Below, in pieces: positions 52,933 through 61,984 of a stretch of DNA of 64,000 nucleotides; positions within the stretch are counted from its first letter, which is position 1; the number at the start of each line of letters is the position of its first letter. The notes beneath the pieces were generated by a model. The model did not search any database, was not told the DNA's origin, and worked only from the letters and a program-made list of their open reading frames with translations. The translations under genes and the position numbers were made by a program. The DNA comes from Saccharomonospora viridis DSM 43017 (GTDB lineage: Bacteria > Actinomycetota > Actinomycetes > Mycobacteriales > Pseudonocardiaceae): contig NC_013159.1 in NCBI RefSeq assembly GCF_000023865.1, forward strand, positions 1,824,001-1,888,000, given 5' to 3'.

Positions 52933-52956
52933 TCTTTCGAAAGTGTTCTTTCGAAA
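52933..52956. promoter_or_regulatory. Tandem palindromic operator TCTTTCGAAA x2
   Basis: TCTTTCGAAA occurs at 52933-52942 and 52947-52956, the centres exactly 14 bases apart, each with an 8-10 base palindrome (CTTTCGAAAG, TTTCGAAA). A GAAAGAAC half precedes and a TCGAAAG half follows. It sits 27 bases before the winged-helix regulator gene, so autoregulation of the exporter operon is likely. Confidence 0.7.
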
Positions 52957-52965
52957 CTGGTCTCA

Positions 52966-53340
52966 TCGAAAGCCGGTTGGGAGGTAGCGGAACCGTGGGC
53001 CCCTGGGGCGGTTCTCGCGAGGGCGTCTGGCGGCGGACAACGGCGTGGCGCCCCGTGTGCGTGCCGTCTCAGCTGAGCCGGTCGCAACTTCCGTGCCCTG
53101 ACGCTTGCGCGGCGGTGGCCACCTGAGCGGCTGGCTCGGGGGTTCACACGGCTTTCGGTCCGCTGTGGATTGCGTTGCCACACCACCGTTCGGTGTGGGC
53201 GAACCGGTGATCGTGAGCGCTGCGCGAGCCACGGGGAGTCGACCTCGTCGGACATCACCCGGTCGGGATCATGCGCGAATCATCCGGCGAGTCGGATTCG
53301 GATCGCGTCCGGCGCCCGCGTGAGGAGCCGACCGGTCGGG
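52966..53340. other. Intergenic region without supported gene
   Basis: About 375 bases between the exporter operon promoter and the 3' end of the LysR gene. High GC; open frames here are shadows without homology. No clear terminator was found. Confidence 0.45.
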
Positions 53341-54300
53341 TCAGCGCGGAGGCGGGTTCTTACGGCGTTTCCGACTCGTCGCGCTCTCCGCTGTCCGCTG
53401 CGGGCCGGTCGGCGTCGGTGCCGACTCGCCGAACGCCTGTTCGCAGTGCTCGATCAGCGCGTGCAGGGCGGGATTGGTGGAGGGTTTCCACACCAGAGCG
53501 AGCAGGGCGGGGATGTCGACGTCGTCCAGCGGGAGTGCGGTGAGCCGGTCCCGATAGTGCGTGGCCATCGATTCGCTGAGGACGGCGACGGCGAGTTCGC
53601 GGAAGGTCAGTTCGGCGAGCGCGTCGGCGGCGCTGGCCTCCCACGTGATCGTGGGTTCGATGCCGCGCACGGTGCAGGCTTCGTCGAACACCGCGCGCAG
53701 CCCGGTCCCGGGTGGCATGCAGGCGAGAGGATGGTCGACAAGGTCGCCCAGGCTGACTTGCGGCTGCGTCGCCAACGGGTGTCCGGGAGGGACGACGGCG
53801 ACCAGTGGCTCGCTGATGATCGTCAGAGCGTTCAGGTCGTGCGGTGGGGCCCCGGCGGCTCCGACGAGCGCGAGGTCGAGGGTTCCTGCGCGGACGCCGT
53901 CGACGAGTCGGTCGGAGTTGTCCTCCCACAACGAGAGCTCGACACCGGGATGAGCGCGGTGGAACGCGGCTAAAGCGTCGAACAACGGTGTGAGGGTGCA
54001 GCCGATGACCATGCCGACGGTGAGGCGGCCGCGAAGCAGCCCGGTCACGTCGCTCACGGCCTGGTCGACGGCCGCGGCCGCGGCGAGGGCGGCGCGGGCG
54101 TGGTCGAGCGCGGCCCTTCCCGCAGGGGTCAGCGTGACCGTGCGCGTGGACCTGTCGAACAGGGTGGCCCCCAGCTCCCGCTCGAGTTGCCGGATCTGCG
54201 CACTGATCCCGGACTGGCTGACGTGCACTCGTTCGGCTGCCCGCGTGAAGTTCCGCTCCTCTGCGACCGCGACGAAGTATTCCAGCTGCCGCAGTTCCAT
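53341..54300 (-). CDS. LysR-family transcriptional regulator
   Basis: 319 residues. N-terminal HTH: MELRQLEYFVAVAEERNFTRAAERVHVSQSGISAQIRQLERELGATLFDR. The effector domain follows (LRGRLTVGMVIGCTLTPLFDALAAFH, PLVAVVPPGHPLATQP). The ATG at 54300 is the conserved start. It is divergent from the SnoaL-like gene at 54414, the usual arrangement for a LysR target; the short gap (113 bases) contains TCTAGCATTCAGCAGATTCA. The tail is basic and unconserved. Confidence 0.92.
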   Translation of the reverse strand: MELRQLEYFVAVAEERNFTRAAERVHVSQSGISAQIRQLERELGATLFDRSTRTVTLTPAGRAALDHARAALAAAAAVDQAVSDVTGLLRGRLTVGMVIGCTLTPLFDALAAFHRAHPGVELSLWEDNSDRLVDGVRAGTLDLALVGAAGAPPHDLNALTIISEPLVAVVPPGHPLATQPQVSLGDLVDHPLACMPPGTGLRAVFDEACTVRGIEPTITWEASAADALAELTFRELAVAVLSESMATHYRDRLTALPLDDVDIPALLALVWKPSTNPALHALIEHCEQAFGESAPTPTGPQRTAESATSRKRRKNPPPR

Positions 54301-54413
54301 AACTGTAGTTTCTAGCATTCAGCAGATTCATCTGTTGGACTTCTCATGGGTGTCGGGACCACGCTGGGAGGTACCGAAAGCGGAGCAGCAGGAAGAAACC
54401 CCCGGGAGGAACC

Positions 54414-54794
54414 ATGTCGGGGCATGACAAGGTGGAGCGCGAAAAAGCGATGCGTCCCGAGGACCTCACGCGCTTGTTCGTCGAACGGTCCAACGCGGGC
54501 GATGCGGCCGGGGTCGCGGCGCTGTACGAAGAGGACGCGGTGCTGGCCTATCCACCCGGCAAGCAGACGGTGGGCCGGGCGGCTATTCAGGCCTTGTGGG
54601 AGAAGGTGCTGGCCGACCGGCCACACTTCGAACAGGAAACGCCGTTGCCGACCCTGATCAGCGGTGACATCGCACTCACCTCGACCGAGCCGAAGGACGG
54701 GGTGGGGGCTCGGGCGCAGGTGGTCCGCCGTCAGCCGGACGGAAGTTGGCTGCGCGTGCTCGACCAGCCCGAATTCGTCTCCCGCGCCGAGTAA
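54414..54794 (+). CDS. SnoaL/NTF2-like small protein
   Basis: 126 residues of the cone-shaped SnoaL-like fold: LTRLFVERSNAGDAAGVAALYEEDAVLAYPPGKQTVGRAAIQAL and GARAQVVRRQPDGSWLRVLDQPEF. This is the YybH-type subgroup, often of unknown function; probable role as a binding protein or isomerase-like enzyme. Start ATG 54414 follows GGGAGGAAC. Probably controlled by the divergent LysR protein. Confidence 0.87.
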   Translation: MSGHDKVEREKAMRPEDLTRLFVERSNAGDAAGVAALYEEDAVLAYPPGKQTVGRAAIQALWEKVLADRPHFEQETPLPTLISGDIALTSTEPKDGVGARAQVVRRQPDGSWLRVLDQPEFVSRAE

Positions 54795-54847
54795 ACACAC
54801 CGGTTCGACCCCCGGCTTCGGGGCACGGTGAGGAGGTGGGACGTGAA

Positions 54848-54889
54848 CGCCCGTGGTGTCGACGAGAACTCGCGTCGGCACCACGGGCG
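54848..54889. terminator. Bidirectional terminator hairpin
   Basis: CGCCCGTGGTG (54848-54858) pairs with CACCACGGGCG (54879-54889); CGACG/CGTCG extends the stem inside after one mismatch. It lies between the SnoaL-like gene (+) and the flavoprotein gene (-), which converge here. Confidence 0.7.
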
Positions 54890-54924
54890 AGCCCGAAGAC
54901 CGTCTCCGGTTCCTCCCACCTCGA

Positions 54925-56049
54925 CTACCGAGACGGGTAGAGCCCGGACCGACGTGCTGTGAACGTCGCGCCCCGCACCACCGCCTCCTTGACCCGGGCG
55001 GCGAGGCGTCCGGTGAGGACTCGTTCCCGTGGTCGGTCGTGGGCGTCGACGAACTGGATCACACCGTCGTCGCGGCCGAGGCTGAGGCACTGGAAGAAGT
55101 AGCGGAACCGCAACGGCCGCGGTGAGCGCCCGTGCGCACGCGCGGCGATGACATCACCGGCATACCGGCCGAGTGGTAGTGCGGTGGCACACGCCATCCG
55201 CAACGGAGAACCGTCGGGATGGTGGGCGGCCGCGCTGTCACCGACGGCGTAGACGTCCGGATGCGACACCGAACGGAGGGTGTCGTCCACGACGATCCGC
55301 CCCGCGCTGTCCACGGTGATACCGCTGCGCGCGGCCAGATCCGGAACACCGAACCCGGTGGCCCACACGACGAGATCCGTCGTCATCGTGTTCCCGTCGG
55401 CCAGTTCGACGGCGTCGCTGTGCACCTCGACGACCTTCGCATCGGTACGGACCTCGACACCCAGTCTGTCGAACACGCGACGCAGATGCGCACGCCCTCG
55501 CTCGGACAACCCGGCCCCGGGTTCCGTGTCCGTCACCAGCCGAACCTCGAGACCCGGATACGTTTCGGCCACCTCCGCCGCGGTCTCGATCCCGGTCAGT
55601 CCGCCCCCGACCACCGTCAGGGTCCCTTCTTGTCGGGCCATGGTGGCGACCTTGTCCCGCAATGCTTGTGCTTCGGCGGGGCCGGCCACGGTTGCGGCGT
55701 GCTCCGCCACGCCCGGTGTGCTCGTGTCGGCCACACTCCCCAGCGCGTACACGAGAGTGTCGTACGGCACCGGCGTGTCCAGGGAGTCGACGGTCACCTC
55801 CCGGCGTTCCGTGTCGATCGTTCGTACGCTTCCCACCACCAGCTCGATGCCCGCTGTGCCGAGTATGTCGGTCAAGGGGTATCGGCGGAGTCGCTGGCCG
55901 GCCGCAAGCTGGTGCAGCCGCACCCGTTCGACGAAATACGCGCGGGGATTGATCAGGGTGATGCGTGCGTCGGGTAGCCGTCGAGCGGCCCGCAGCGCCG
56001 CCGCGAGTCCTGAATAGCCTGCACCTATCACCACGATGTGTTGAGTCAC
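54925..56049 (-). CDS. FAD/NAD(P)-dependent oxidoreductase, NDH-2-like
   Basis: About 374 residues: FAD site HIVVIGAGYSGLAAALRAARR at the N terminus, NAD(P)H site LTVVGGGLTGIETAAEVAETY near 150, and second FAD motif DVYAVGDSAAAHHPDG near 285. Similar to single-subunit NADH dehydrogenases and related flavoproteins. GTG 56049 is chosen since it sets the FAD motif at residue 5. Its proximity to the ECF41 sigma gene (upstream, same strand, 80 bases) matches the known pairing of ECF41 sigma factors with an oxidoreductase-type partner, so it is probably that sigma factor's target. Confidence 0.9.
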   Translation of the reverse strand: MTQHIVVIGAGYSGLAAALRAARRLPDARITLINPRAYFVERVRLHQLAAGQRLRRYPLTDILGTAGIELVVGSVRTIDTERREVTVDSLDTPVPYDTLVYALGSVADTSTPGVAEHAATVAGPAEAQALRDKVATMARQEGTLTVVGGGLTGIETAAEVAETYPGLEVRLVTDTEPGAGLSERGRAHLRRVFDRLGVEVRTDAKVVEVHSDAVELADGNTMTTDLVVWATGFGVPDLAARSGITVDSAGRIVVDDTLRSVSHPDVYAVGDSAAAHHPDGSPLRMACATALPLGRYAGDVIAARAHGRSPRPLRFRYFFQCLSLGRDDGVIQFVDAHDRPRERVLTGRLAARVKEAVVRGATFTARRSGLYPSR

Positions 56050-56128
56050 CGGTTCCCGTCCTTTCCTCAGGGGCACCGGTTGAGCCGCGCAGGCCCGTTT
56101 TTCCTGACAATAGCGAGTATGGCATCAA

Positions 56129-57028
56129 TCACAGGTTCGGCAATTGGGCCGCGAGGAAGGTGAGTTTGTCGGGGTTGGCGACGATCCGGATGTCGGAGAT
56201 CCTGCCCGCGTGGACCTCCAGCACCACGGCCAGCAGGGGGTGTCCCTCCGCGATCGCCACCATCCCGGGCCGACCGTTGATCTCCATGACCCGAACACTC
56301 AGTCCCGACACGGGACGGCTCATCCATCCCAAATACCGGGCCACGCGTTCGGCACCACGCACCGGACGCCGCGCCGCTGTGGTGTTGCCGCCGCCGTCGG
56401 CCCATGCGACGACGTCGTCCGCGAGCAGTTCCTGTAACGCGGTGAGGTCACCGTTTCGGGCTGCGACGAGGAAGCGCCGGGTGATGCGTTCACCGTCGGC
56501 GCGGGACGCCGAGAAGCGTGGGCGCTCGTCACCGATGCGCCGTTTCGCGCGGTGGTAGAGCTGTTGGCAGTTCGCCTCACTCAGGCCGAGGATCTGCGCG
56601 ATCTCTCGGTGTCGGTAGCCGAAGGCGGAACGCAGCACGAACACGGCACGTTCCGGGGGTGTCAATCGCTCCAGGAGCAGAAGGAAGGCCATCGACACGG
56701 ACTCGCGCTGCTCGACGGTGTCCAACGGTCCCAACGCGGGGTCGGCGGTCGCCACGGGTTCGGGTAGCCACGGCCCCACGTAGTCCTCCCGGCGGGCCCG
56801 CGCGGACGTCAGTCGGTTGAGGCAGAGATTGGTGACCACCTTGGTCAGCCAGGCCGCGGGGTTGTCGATCGTGGCGTGGTCCGCTTCATGGAAACGAAGG
56901 AAGGCGTCCTGGATGACGTCCTCGGCTTCGCCGGCCGAACCCAGAAGCCGGTAGGCCACCGCGAACAAGCGCGGGCGCTGCGCCTGGAACTGTCGCAGCG
57001 CTTCCGGTCGGACCACGCGTCCGAGCAT
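56129..57028 (-). CDS. ECF sigma factor, ECF41 (SigJ-like) type with SnoaL-like C-terminal domain
   Basis: About 299 residues. Sigma region 2 (RPRLFAVAYRLLGSAGEAEDVIQDAFLRFHEAD), region 4 (LTPPERAVFVLRSAFGYRHREIAQILGLSEANCQQLYHRAKRR), then a C-terminal extension with SnoaL-like fold. Hallmarks of ECF41 are visible: WLPEP between the sigma domains, a DGGG segment (WADGGGNTTAARRP) and a C-terminal NPDKL (IVANPDKLTFLAAQL). The extension regulates the sigma factor instead of an anti-sigma protein. Start at 57028 is tentative; ATG 57046 and internal GTGs are alternatives. Confidence 0.92.
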   Translation of the reverse strand: MLGRVVRPEALRQFQAQRPRLFAVAYRLLGSAGEAEDVIQDAFLRFHEADHATIDNPAAWLTKVVTNLCLNRLTSARARREDYVGPWLPEPVATADPALGPLDTVEQRESVSMAFLLLLERLTPPERAVFVLRSAFGYRHREIAQILGLSEANCQQLYHRAKRRIGDERPRFSASRADGERITRRFLVAARNGDLTALQELLADDVVAWADGGGNTTAARRPVRGAERVARYLGWMSRPVSGLSVRVMEINGRPGMVAIAEGHPLLAVVLEVHAGRISDIRIVANPDKLTFLAAQLPNL

Positions 57029-57058
57029 ACAGAGCCTGCCACGCATATCCGGCTGTTC

Positions 57059-57910
57059 TCACTGCCATCTCGTCAACCGCCGTTCGACACCGACGAGTAG
57101 TTGATTGAATCCGACACCGACAACCGCGATGGTCACGATGCCCGCGTACATGGACGGGACGGCGAAGTTGTACTGCGCATCGTTGATCAGAAACCCCAGT
57201 CCCGCCTTCGCACCGACCATCTCCGCGGCGATCACCACGACGATCGCGGCCGCCCCGGCCAACCGGAGGCCGGTGAAGATCGTGGGAATCGATGCGGGCA
57301 GGACCACCTTGCCGAACAGCGTCAACGGCGGCAGGTTCAACGATCTGCCCAACTTCAGCAGGATCGGGTCGACGTTGCGCACCGCGGTGATCGTGTTGAG
57401 CAGGATCGGCCAGGTGCAGGCGTAGACCACGATGGCGATCTTGGACGTCTCGCCGATGCCGAGGAGCAGCACGAACACCGGAAGCAGAGCCAGCGCGGCG
57501 GTGTTGAGGAACAACTGCACCAGTGGCGTGAGCACATCGGAGATCACCTTGTACCAACCGATCACGATGCCGAGCGGAACGGCGATCGCCACCGCGATCC
57601 CGAATCCGGACAGTGAGCGGGTCAGGCTCGCCTGAACGTGCTGGAGGAGTTGTCCGTTGCCGATCAGCTCACCGAGTTCGACCACCACCTCGGAGAACGG
57701 GGGGAGGAACGTGGAATCGACCAGACCCACCGCCGGAGCGAACTCCCACCCGGCGAGCAGTACGAGGATCGCGATCGATCGGACGAGGACACCGGACAGC
57801 GCCCATCCGACTCGACGGGCCACGCTCACGCGAGCGGGGACGCCCCCGGTGCTGCCGGGGCTTCGTCGACCGATTTCGATCTTCTTCTCGGGTACCGTGG
57901 GAGCGCTCAT
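57059..57910 (-). CDS. Sulfonate/nitrate-type ABC transporter permease (SsuC-like)
   Basis: 283 residues. A polar N-terminal tail is followed by about six membrane helices and the EAA-type loop AVRNVDPILLKLGRSLNLPPLTLFGKVVLPASIPTIFTGLRL that contacts the ATPase. Typical of the TauC/SsuC family importing sulfonates, taurine or related compounds. ATG 57910 overlaps the ATPase stop (ATGA). Third gene of the SsuA-B-C operon. Confidence 0.92.
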   Translation of the reverse strand: MSAPTVPEKKIEIGRRSPGSTGGVPARVSVARRVGWALSGVLVRSIAILVLLAGWEFAPAVGLVDSTFLPPFSEVVVELGELIGNGQLLQHVQASLTRSLSGFGIAVAIAVPLGIVIGWYKVISDVLTPLVQLFLNTAALALLPVFVLLLGIGETSKIAIVVYACTWPILLNTITAVRNVDPILLKLGRSLNLPPLTLFGKVVLPASIPTIFTGLRLAGAAAIVVVIAAEMVGAKAGLGFLINDAQYNFAVPSMYAGIVTIAVVGVGFNQLLVGVERRLTRWQ

Positions 57911-58710
57911 GCCGGCGACCCCTCCTTGAACGTCCGTGCGCGCACGACCTCGTCGTGCAGCAGTGTCCAGACCTTGTGTCGATAGTGGGCGAATTCCGGG
58001 GTCGAACGAACGTCGCCCGTCGACTCCCGGTCCAAATCTATGTCCACAACAGACTTGACTCGACCCGGGCGGGAGGTCAGCACCGCCACCCGTTGTCCGA
58101 GGTAGACGGCTTCGTCGATGCCGTGCGTGATGAACACGACGGTCTTTCCGGTACGTCGCCAGATGCGTCGCAGCTCGTCCTGCAAGGACTCCCGGGTCTG
58201 CGCGTCGAGCGCGGCGAACGGTTCGTCCATCAGGAGTACCTCGGGGTCGTGGGCGAGGCTGCGTGCGATCGCCACACGCTGCTTCATCCCGCCGGAGAGT
58301 TCATGCGGATACCGGTCGGCGAAAGCGGCGAGCCCCACCAGGTCGAGATATTCGCGAGCCAGCTCCGCTCGCTCCTTGCGCGGGACACCGGTGGCCTCCA
58401 AGCCGAATTCGACGTTGCCTTGCGCGGTGCGCCACGGCAGCAGGGCGTACTGCTGGAAGACGACGCCGCGGTCCGACCCCGGCCCGGTCACCTCTTCGCC
58501 GTCGAGCAGGACGCGTCCCGAGGTGGGGGTGAGCAGGCCGGCGAGAAGGTCCAACAGTGTGGATTTGCCGCAGCCGCTGGGCCCCACCACGGTCAAAAGT
58601 TCACCGTCGGCGACATCCAGGTCGATCGACGCGAGCGCCGTGAGACGCTCACGACCGTCGCGGACGGGAAACGTGCGTCCGACACCTTGAAAGCTGATCT
58701 TCGTGGTCAC
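57907..58710 (-). CDS. Sulfonate/nitrate-type ABC transporter ATP-binding protein (SsuB-like)
   Basis: 267 residues: Walker A VVGPSGCGKSTLLDLLAGL, Q-loop VFQQYALLPWRTAQGNVEFGL, signature HELSGGMKQRVAIARSL, Walker B EVLLMDEPFAALDAQTR, H-loop VFITHGIDEAVYLG. Energises sulfonate-type import. Start ATG 58710 overlaps the SsuA-like stop (ATGA). Confidence 0.93.
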   Translation of the reverse strand: MTTKISFQGVGRTFPVRDGRERLTALASIDLDVADGELLTVVGPSGCGKSTLLDLLAGLLTPTSGRVLLDGEEVTGPGSDRGVVFQQYALLPWRTAQGNVEFGLEATGVPRKERAELAREYLDLVGLAAFADRYPHELSGGMKQRVAIARSLAHDPEVLLMDEPFAALDAQTRESLQDELRRIWRRTGKTVVFITHGIDEAVYLGQRVAVLTSRPGRVKSVVDIDLDRESTGDVRSTPEFAHYRHKVWTLLHDEVVRARTFKEGSPA

Positions 58711-59726
58711 GACCGGGAATCCTTCGCGTAGGGATTGAACTCGTTGGTGTAGATGCCGCGGATGTCGACCGTGCTCTTGTCGATGTCGCCACGTTCACTC
58801 AGCCAGTCGGCCCAGAGCCGCAGCTCCTCGTCCTTGATCACGCCCCCGGTCCCCGCCACACCGTAGGATCGCCAGTACCGCAGTGGCTCGATGTCCTCGT
58901 TGCGCTTGCGGTCCGTGATGATCCTCGTGAATCGTTCGACGACTTCCTCGTGTGGTGTCTTCCTGCTCCATTCGATGGCCTTGGCCACCCCGGTGACGAA
59001 GGTGCGCACGGTCTCCGGGTTACGGGCGAGGAAGTCGTCACGGAACACGTACGTGCCCGCCGTGAAGTCGCCGAGCAGTTCGTGGTCGCTGAACAGTTTG
59101 CGGATCCCACCACGTTCCAACGCCTTCTCCCGGAGGACGCCGCTGAGGACGGCGACCTCGATCTGCCCCCGTCGAAGCGCCTGTTCGGTGCTGACCGGCG
59201 GTATCACGGTCGGCTCCACCCGCGCACGCTCGGCCTGTGACAGGCCGTGGCGTTCCAGGTAGATGTCCAGCATGGCCTCGCTGTGCGCGCCGAGGGTGTT
59301 CATGCCCACCTTCGCGCCCATCAGGTCCCGAGGTCCCGTGATCGGACTGTCCTCGAGCACGTAGTAGCCGCTGGCCTCGTCCTCGTCGACGCCGTAGTAG
59401 CCGATGACCGCGGTGATCGGTGCCCTGCGTGCGGCCAGTTTGACCACCGCGCCGTTGAACGCGCCGCCGAAGTCCACCTGGCCGGTCGCGGCGGATTGGA
59501 TGTCCTGTGGTCCGCTGATGGTGTTGCCTACCCATTCGAGCGTGACATCGCCGAGGTAGCCGAGGTCCGCCGCCAGTTCGGGCGGAGTGACTTGGCCTGC
59601 CCAGCCCTGATAACGGATCGTCCCGGTGTTCCCGCTTGCGGAACCGCAACCGGTGAGCGTTCCCGCTACGGCCGTGAGCCCGAACGTGGCAAGTCCGAGG
59701 AATCGTCGTCGGTCGATGGTCGTCAC
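58707..59726 (-). CDS. Sulfonate/nitrate-type ABC transporter substrate-binding lipoprotein (SsuA-like)
   Basis: 339 residues. N-terminal Tat-type signal with lipobox: DRRRFLGLATFGLTAVAGTL then TGC, so a lipid-anchored binding protein exported folded. The binding domain (IRYQGWAGQVTPPELAADLG, GAKVGMNTLGAHSEAML, EIEWS-type end) is of the SsuA/TauA/NMT1 fold. The divergent neighbour is a TauD-like dioxygenase, so the ligand is probably an alkylsulfonate or sulfate ester. First gene of the operon. Confidence 0.9.
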   Translation of the reverse strand: MTTIDRRRFLGLATFGLTAVAGTLTGCGSASGNTGTIRYQGWAGQVTPPELAADLGYLGDVTLEWVGNTISGPQDIQSAATGQVDFGGAFNGAVVKLAARRAPITAVIGYYGVDEDEASGYYVLEDSPITGPRDLMGAKVGMNTLGAHSEAMLDIYLERHGLSQAERARVEPTVIPPVSTEQALRRGQIEVAVLSGVLREKALERGGIRKLFSDHELLGDFTAGTYVFRDDFLARNPETVRTFVTGVAKAIEWSRKTPHEEVVERFTRIITDRKRNEDIEPLRYWRSYGVAGTGGVIKDEELRLWADWLSERGDIDKSTVDIRGIYTNEFNPYAKDSRS

Positions 59727-60074
59727 TGATGTCGTCCTTTGCGACGGGGGAACGAGAACCCGAATCGATGAGAACAGGTTTCGTGCAGGAAGAAACTATT
59801 CTTCGGAAATGGGATTTGAACGTGTTGATACGGTTCCCGATCGTCCTTCTTCCTCATCCCGGTGGCTGACGGGGATGAGTGGTCCGAAGCGGTTCATGCG
59901 GTCAGAGTGGCACGTCCGCGCTGGGGTGATCAACGGTTTCCCGGGGTTGTCGCAATGACGGAGAGATTTTCCCACCCCATGGGAGAAATTGTTTTCACGT
60001 CGTAAATATATTGCCCGATTCGGAGTGTCGACAACAGACTGAAAACGTCGGCACGCGAATGTAGGGAGCGCAGA
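59727..60074. other. Divergent promoter region with inverted repeat
   Basis: Control region between the sulfonate importer and the TauD-like gene. An imperfect inverted repeat ATTTTCCCA-CCCCA-TGGGAGAAAT is at 59966-59989, and AT-rich AAATATATTG at about 60004. No gene is supported in this stretch. Confidence 0.55.
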
Positions 60075-61007
60075 ATGAGCGTGGACACAGCAGCGGAACA
60101 CAGAACCGACATCTCGGTGACCAAGATCGGGGGCAACATCGGAGCCCGCATCGACGGTGTGTGGCTCGGCGGCGACCTCGACGAGGCGACGGTGGCCCGG
60201 ATCCGAGCGGCGCTTTTGGAACACAAAGTCGTCTTCTTCCGGCAGCAGCATCACCTCGATGACGCCGGACAGCAGGCGTTCGGGCGACTGCTCGGTGAAC
60301 TCACCCAGCCACATCCGACCGTGCGCAGCGTCGGACTGGGGAACATCCTGCCGATCGACGCCGAATACGGCCGGGCGAACAGCTGGCACTCCGATGTCAC
60401 CTTCGTCGACCGCATCCCGGCTTTCAGTGTGTTGCGTGCGGTCACGATCCCGCCTTACGGCGGTTCGACGGTGTGGGCCAACACCGCCACCGCCTACGCC
60501 AATCTGCCCGACTCGCTCAAGGCTTTGGCCGAGAAGCTGTGGGCCGTTCACACCAATCTCTACGACTATTCACGTCATGTCGACGAGCGTCGCATCGGCG
60601 GTATCGACGTGAAGGAGCGGGACTACCGTGATGAGTTCCGTTCCGAAGTGTACGAGACCGAGCATCCCGTCGTCCGGGTCCATCCCGAGACCGGTGAACG
60701 CGTACTGTTGCTCGGCCACTTCGTCAAGCACCTCGTCGGACTGTCCTCCGCCGAGTCCAATGTGATCTTCAACCTGTTACAGGCGCGGATCACCCGGCTG
60801 GAGAACACCGTCCGTTGGCAGTGGCGACCCGGTGACGTGGCGATCTGGGACAACCGCGCCACCCAGCACTACGGAGTGGCCGACTACGACGACCACGCGC
60901 GCCGACTGCACCGGATCACCGTCGCGGGCACTGTTCCGGAGAGTGTCGACGGCGTACGCAGCACCGCCCGGGTCGGGGACGCGTCACATTACTCGTCCGT
61001 GGGTTGA
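60075..61007 (+). CDS. TauD/TfdA-family Fe(II)/2-oxoglutarate-dependent dioxygenase
   Basis: 310 residues, usual for TauD. The facial triad is visible: [14 protein letters not shown] (His and Asp, near residues 98-100) and [14 protein letters not shown] (distal His, near 268), with the 2-oxoglutarate arginine in [10 protein letters not shown]. Releases sulfite from taurine, alkylsulfonates or alkyl sulfates under sulfur limitation. The divergent sulfonate-type importer supports this. ATG 60075 follows GGGAGCG. Confidence 0.93.
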   Translation: MSVDTAAEHRTDISVTKIGGNIGARIDGVWLGGDLDEATVARIRAALLEHKVVFFRQQHHLDDAGQQAFGRLLGELTQPHPTVRSVGLGNILPIDAEYGRANSWHSDVTFVDRIPAFSVLRAVTIPPYGGSTVWANTATAYANLPDSLKALAEKLWAVHTNLYDYSRHVDERRIGGIDVKERDYRDEFRSEVYETEHPVVRVHPETGERVLLLGHFVKHLVGLSSAESNVIFNLLQARITRLENTVRWQWRPGDVAIWDNRATQHYGVADYDDHARRLHRITVAGTVPESVDGVRSTARVGDASHYSSVG

Positions 61008-61087
61008 TCGCGAGGCGACTGGACTTCCGTCGGAGGTTCCTTTCGGGGTGGGACGTCCCTGTCGCCGGTGTGGGACGTCCGGCCGGT

Positions 61088-61121
61088 GGGCCGCCCGTCG
61101 CTGTGCGGTGGCGGGCGGCCC
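61088..61121. terminator. Hairpin terminator between TauD-like and carbonic anhydrase-like genes
   Basis: GGGCCGCCCG (61088-61097) pairs with CGGGCGGCCC (61112-61121), loop 14 bases. Serves two convergent genes. Confidence 0.65.
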
Positions 61122-61150
61122 AGCCGCCGGACGTGGTCTCTGCGGACGGT

Positions 61151-61684
61151 TCAGGCGTGCCGTGCTTGGGCGTGGAGCCGGGCCATCGGCCGATAGTTCG
61201 TGGCGTTGGCGCGGATCGCGTCCTGTTCCTGCGGGGTCAGGGGGCGTCGGACCTTGGCCGGGACACCCGCGACGAGGGAACCCGGCGGGATCTCCGTCCC
61301 CTCGAGCACCACGGCCCCCGCGGCGACCAGCGTGCCCGCTCCGATCCTGGCCCCGTTGAGGACGGTGGCGCTCATCCCGATGAGGCAGTCGTCGCCGACG
61401 TGACATCCGTGCAGCACGGCGCGGTGCCCCACGCTGACACCCGCGCCGACGGTCACCGGGAATCCGGGATCGGCGTGGATGATCGTGCCGTCCTGGATGT
61501 TGCTGCCGCGTCCGATCGTGATCGTGTCCCGGTCGGCGCGCAGCACGGCGGTGTACCAGATGCTGGCCTCCTCCTCGACGGTCACCGCGCCGGCGAGCAC
61601 CGCGGTGGGAGCGATCCAGGCGGTGGGGGCCACCGAGGGCTGTTTGCCGTCGACGATGAGCGCGGTGTGTTCTGTGTCGGCCAT
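61151..61684 (-). CDS. Gamma carbonic anhydrase-like hexapeptide-repeat protein
   Basis: 177 residues forming a left-handed beta-helix: SIWYTAVLRADRDTITIGRGSNIQDG, GTIIHADPGFPVTVGAGVSVGHRAVLHGCHVGDDCLIGMSATVL. The three metal histidines of the gamma-CA/YrdA family are present (IIHAD, VGHRAV, LHGCH). Whether it hydrates CO2 is uncertain because many such proteins lack activity. ATG 61684 has GAAAGGAC before it. The tail from about residue 150 (TPQEQDAIRANATNYRPM) is typical for the family. Confidence 0.9.
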   Translation of the reverse strand: MADTEHTALIVDGKQPSVAPTAWIAPTAVLAGAVTVEEEASIWYTAVLRADRDTITIGRGSNIQDGTIIHADPGFPVTVGAGVSVGHRAVLHGCHVGDDCLIGMSATVLNGARIGAGTLVAAGAVVLEGTEIPPGSLVAGVPAKVRRPLTPQEQDAIRANATNYRPMARLHAQARHA

Positions 61685-61984
61685 GCGTGTCCTTTCCGAC
61701 GAGGGTCGCTGTCGCATCGGTGATGTGCTCGAGCCAACGGCGGCGCACCACCGACCACGAGCATGGTGTAGCCGAGCATGTGCCGTGAGAAGGCCCCCTT
61801 GCCGAGAGGCTGTGTTGGGCGAGTTCGCGACGCCGTTGGTGGCGGGGACTCACGTCGACGATGGCCGGGCAGCCGCTTTGTCCCGTAATCGTTCACGCGA
61901 TGGACCGCCGTCGGATACGTCGGCACGGTCTTCTTCGAAGACACCAGAAACTACGTCGGCGGGTCGGGTGGCGTGGCCCGCCCT
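61685..61984. other. Intergenic region without supported gene
   Basis: About 300 bases between two minus-strand genes. No homologous reading frame and no clear regulatory motif seen besides the ribosome site of the gamma-CA-like gene at its left end. Confidence 0.45.
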
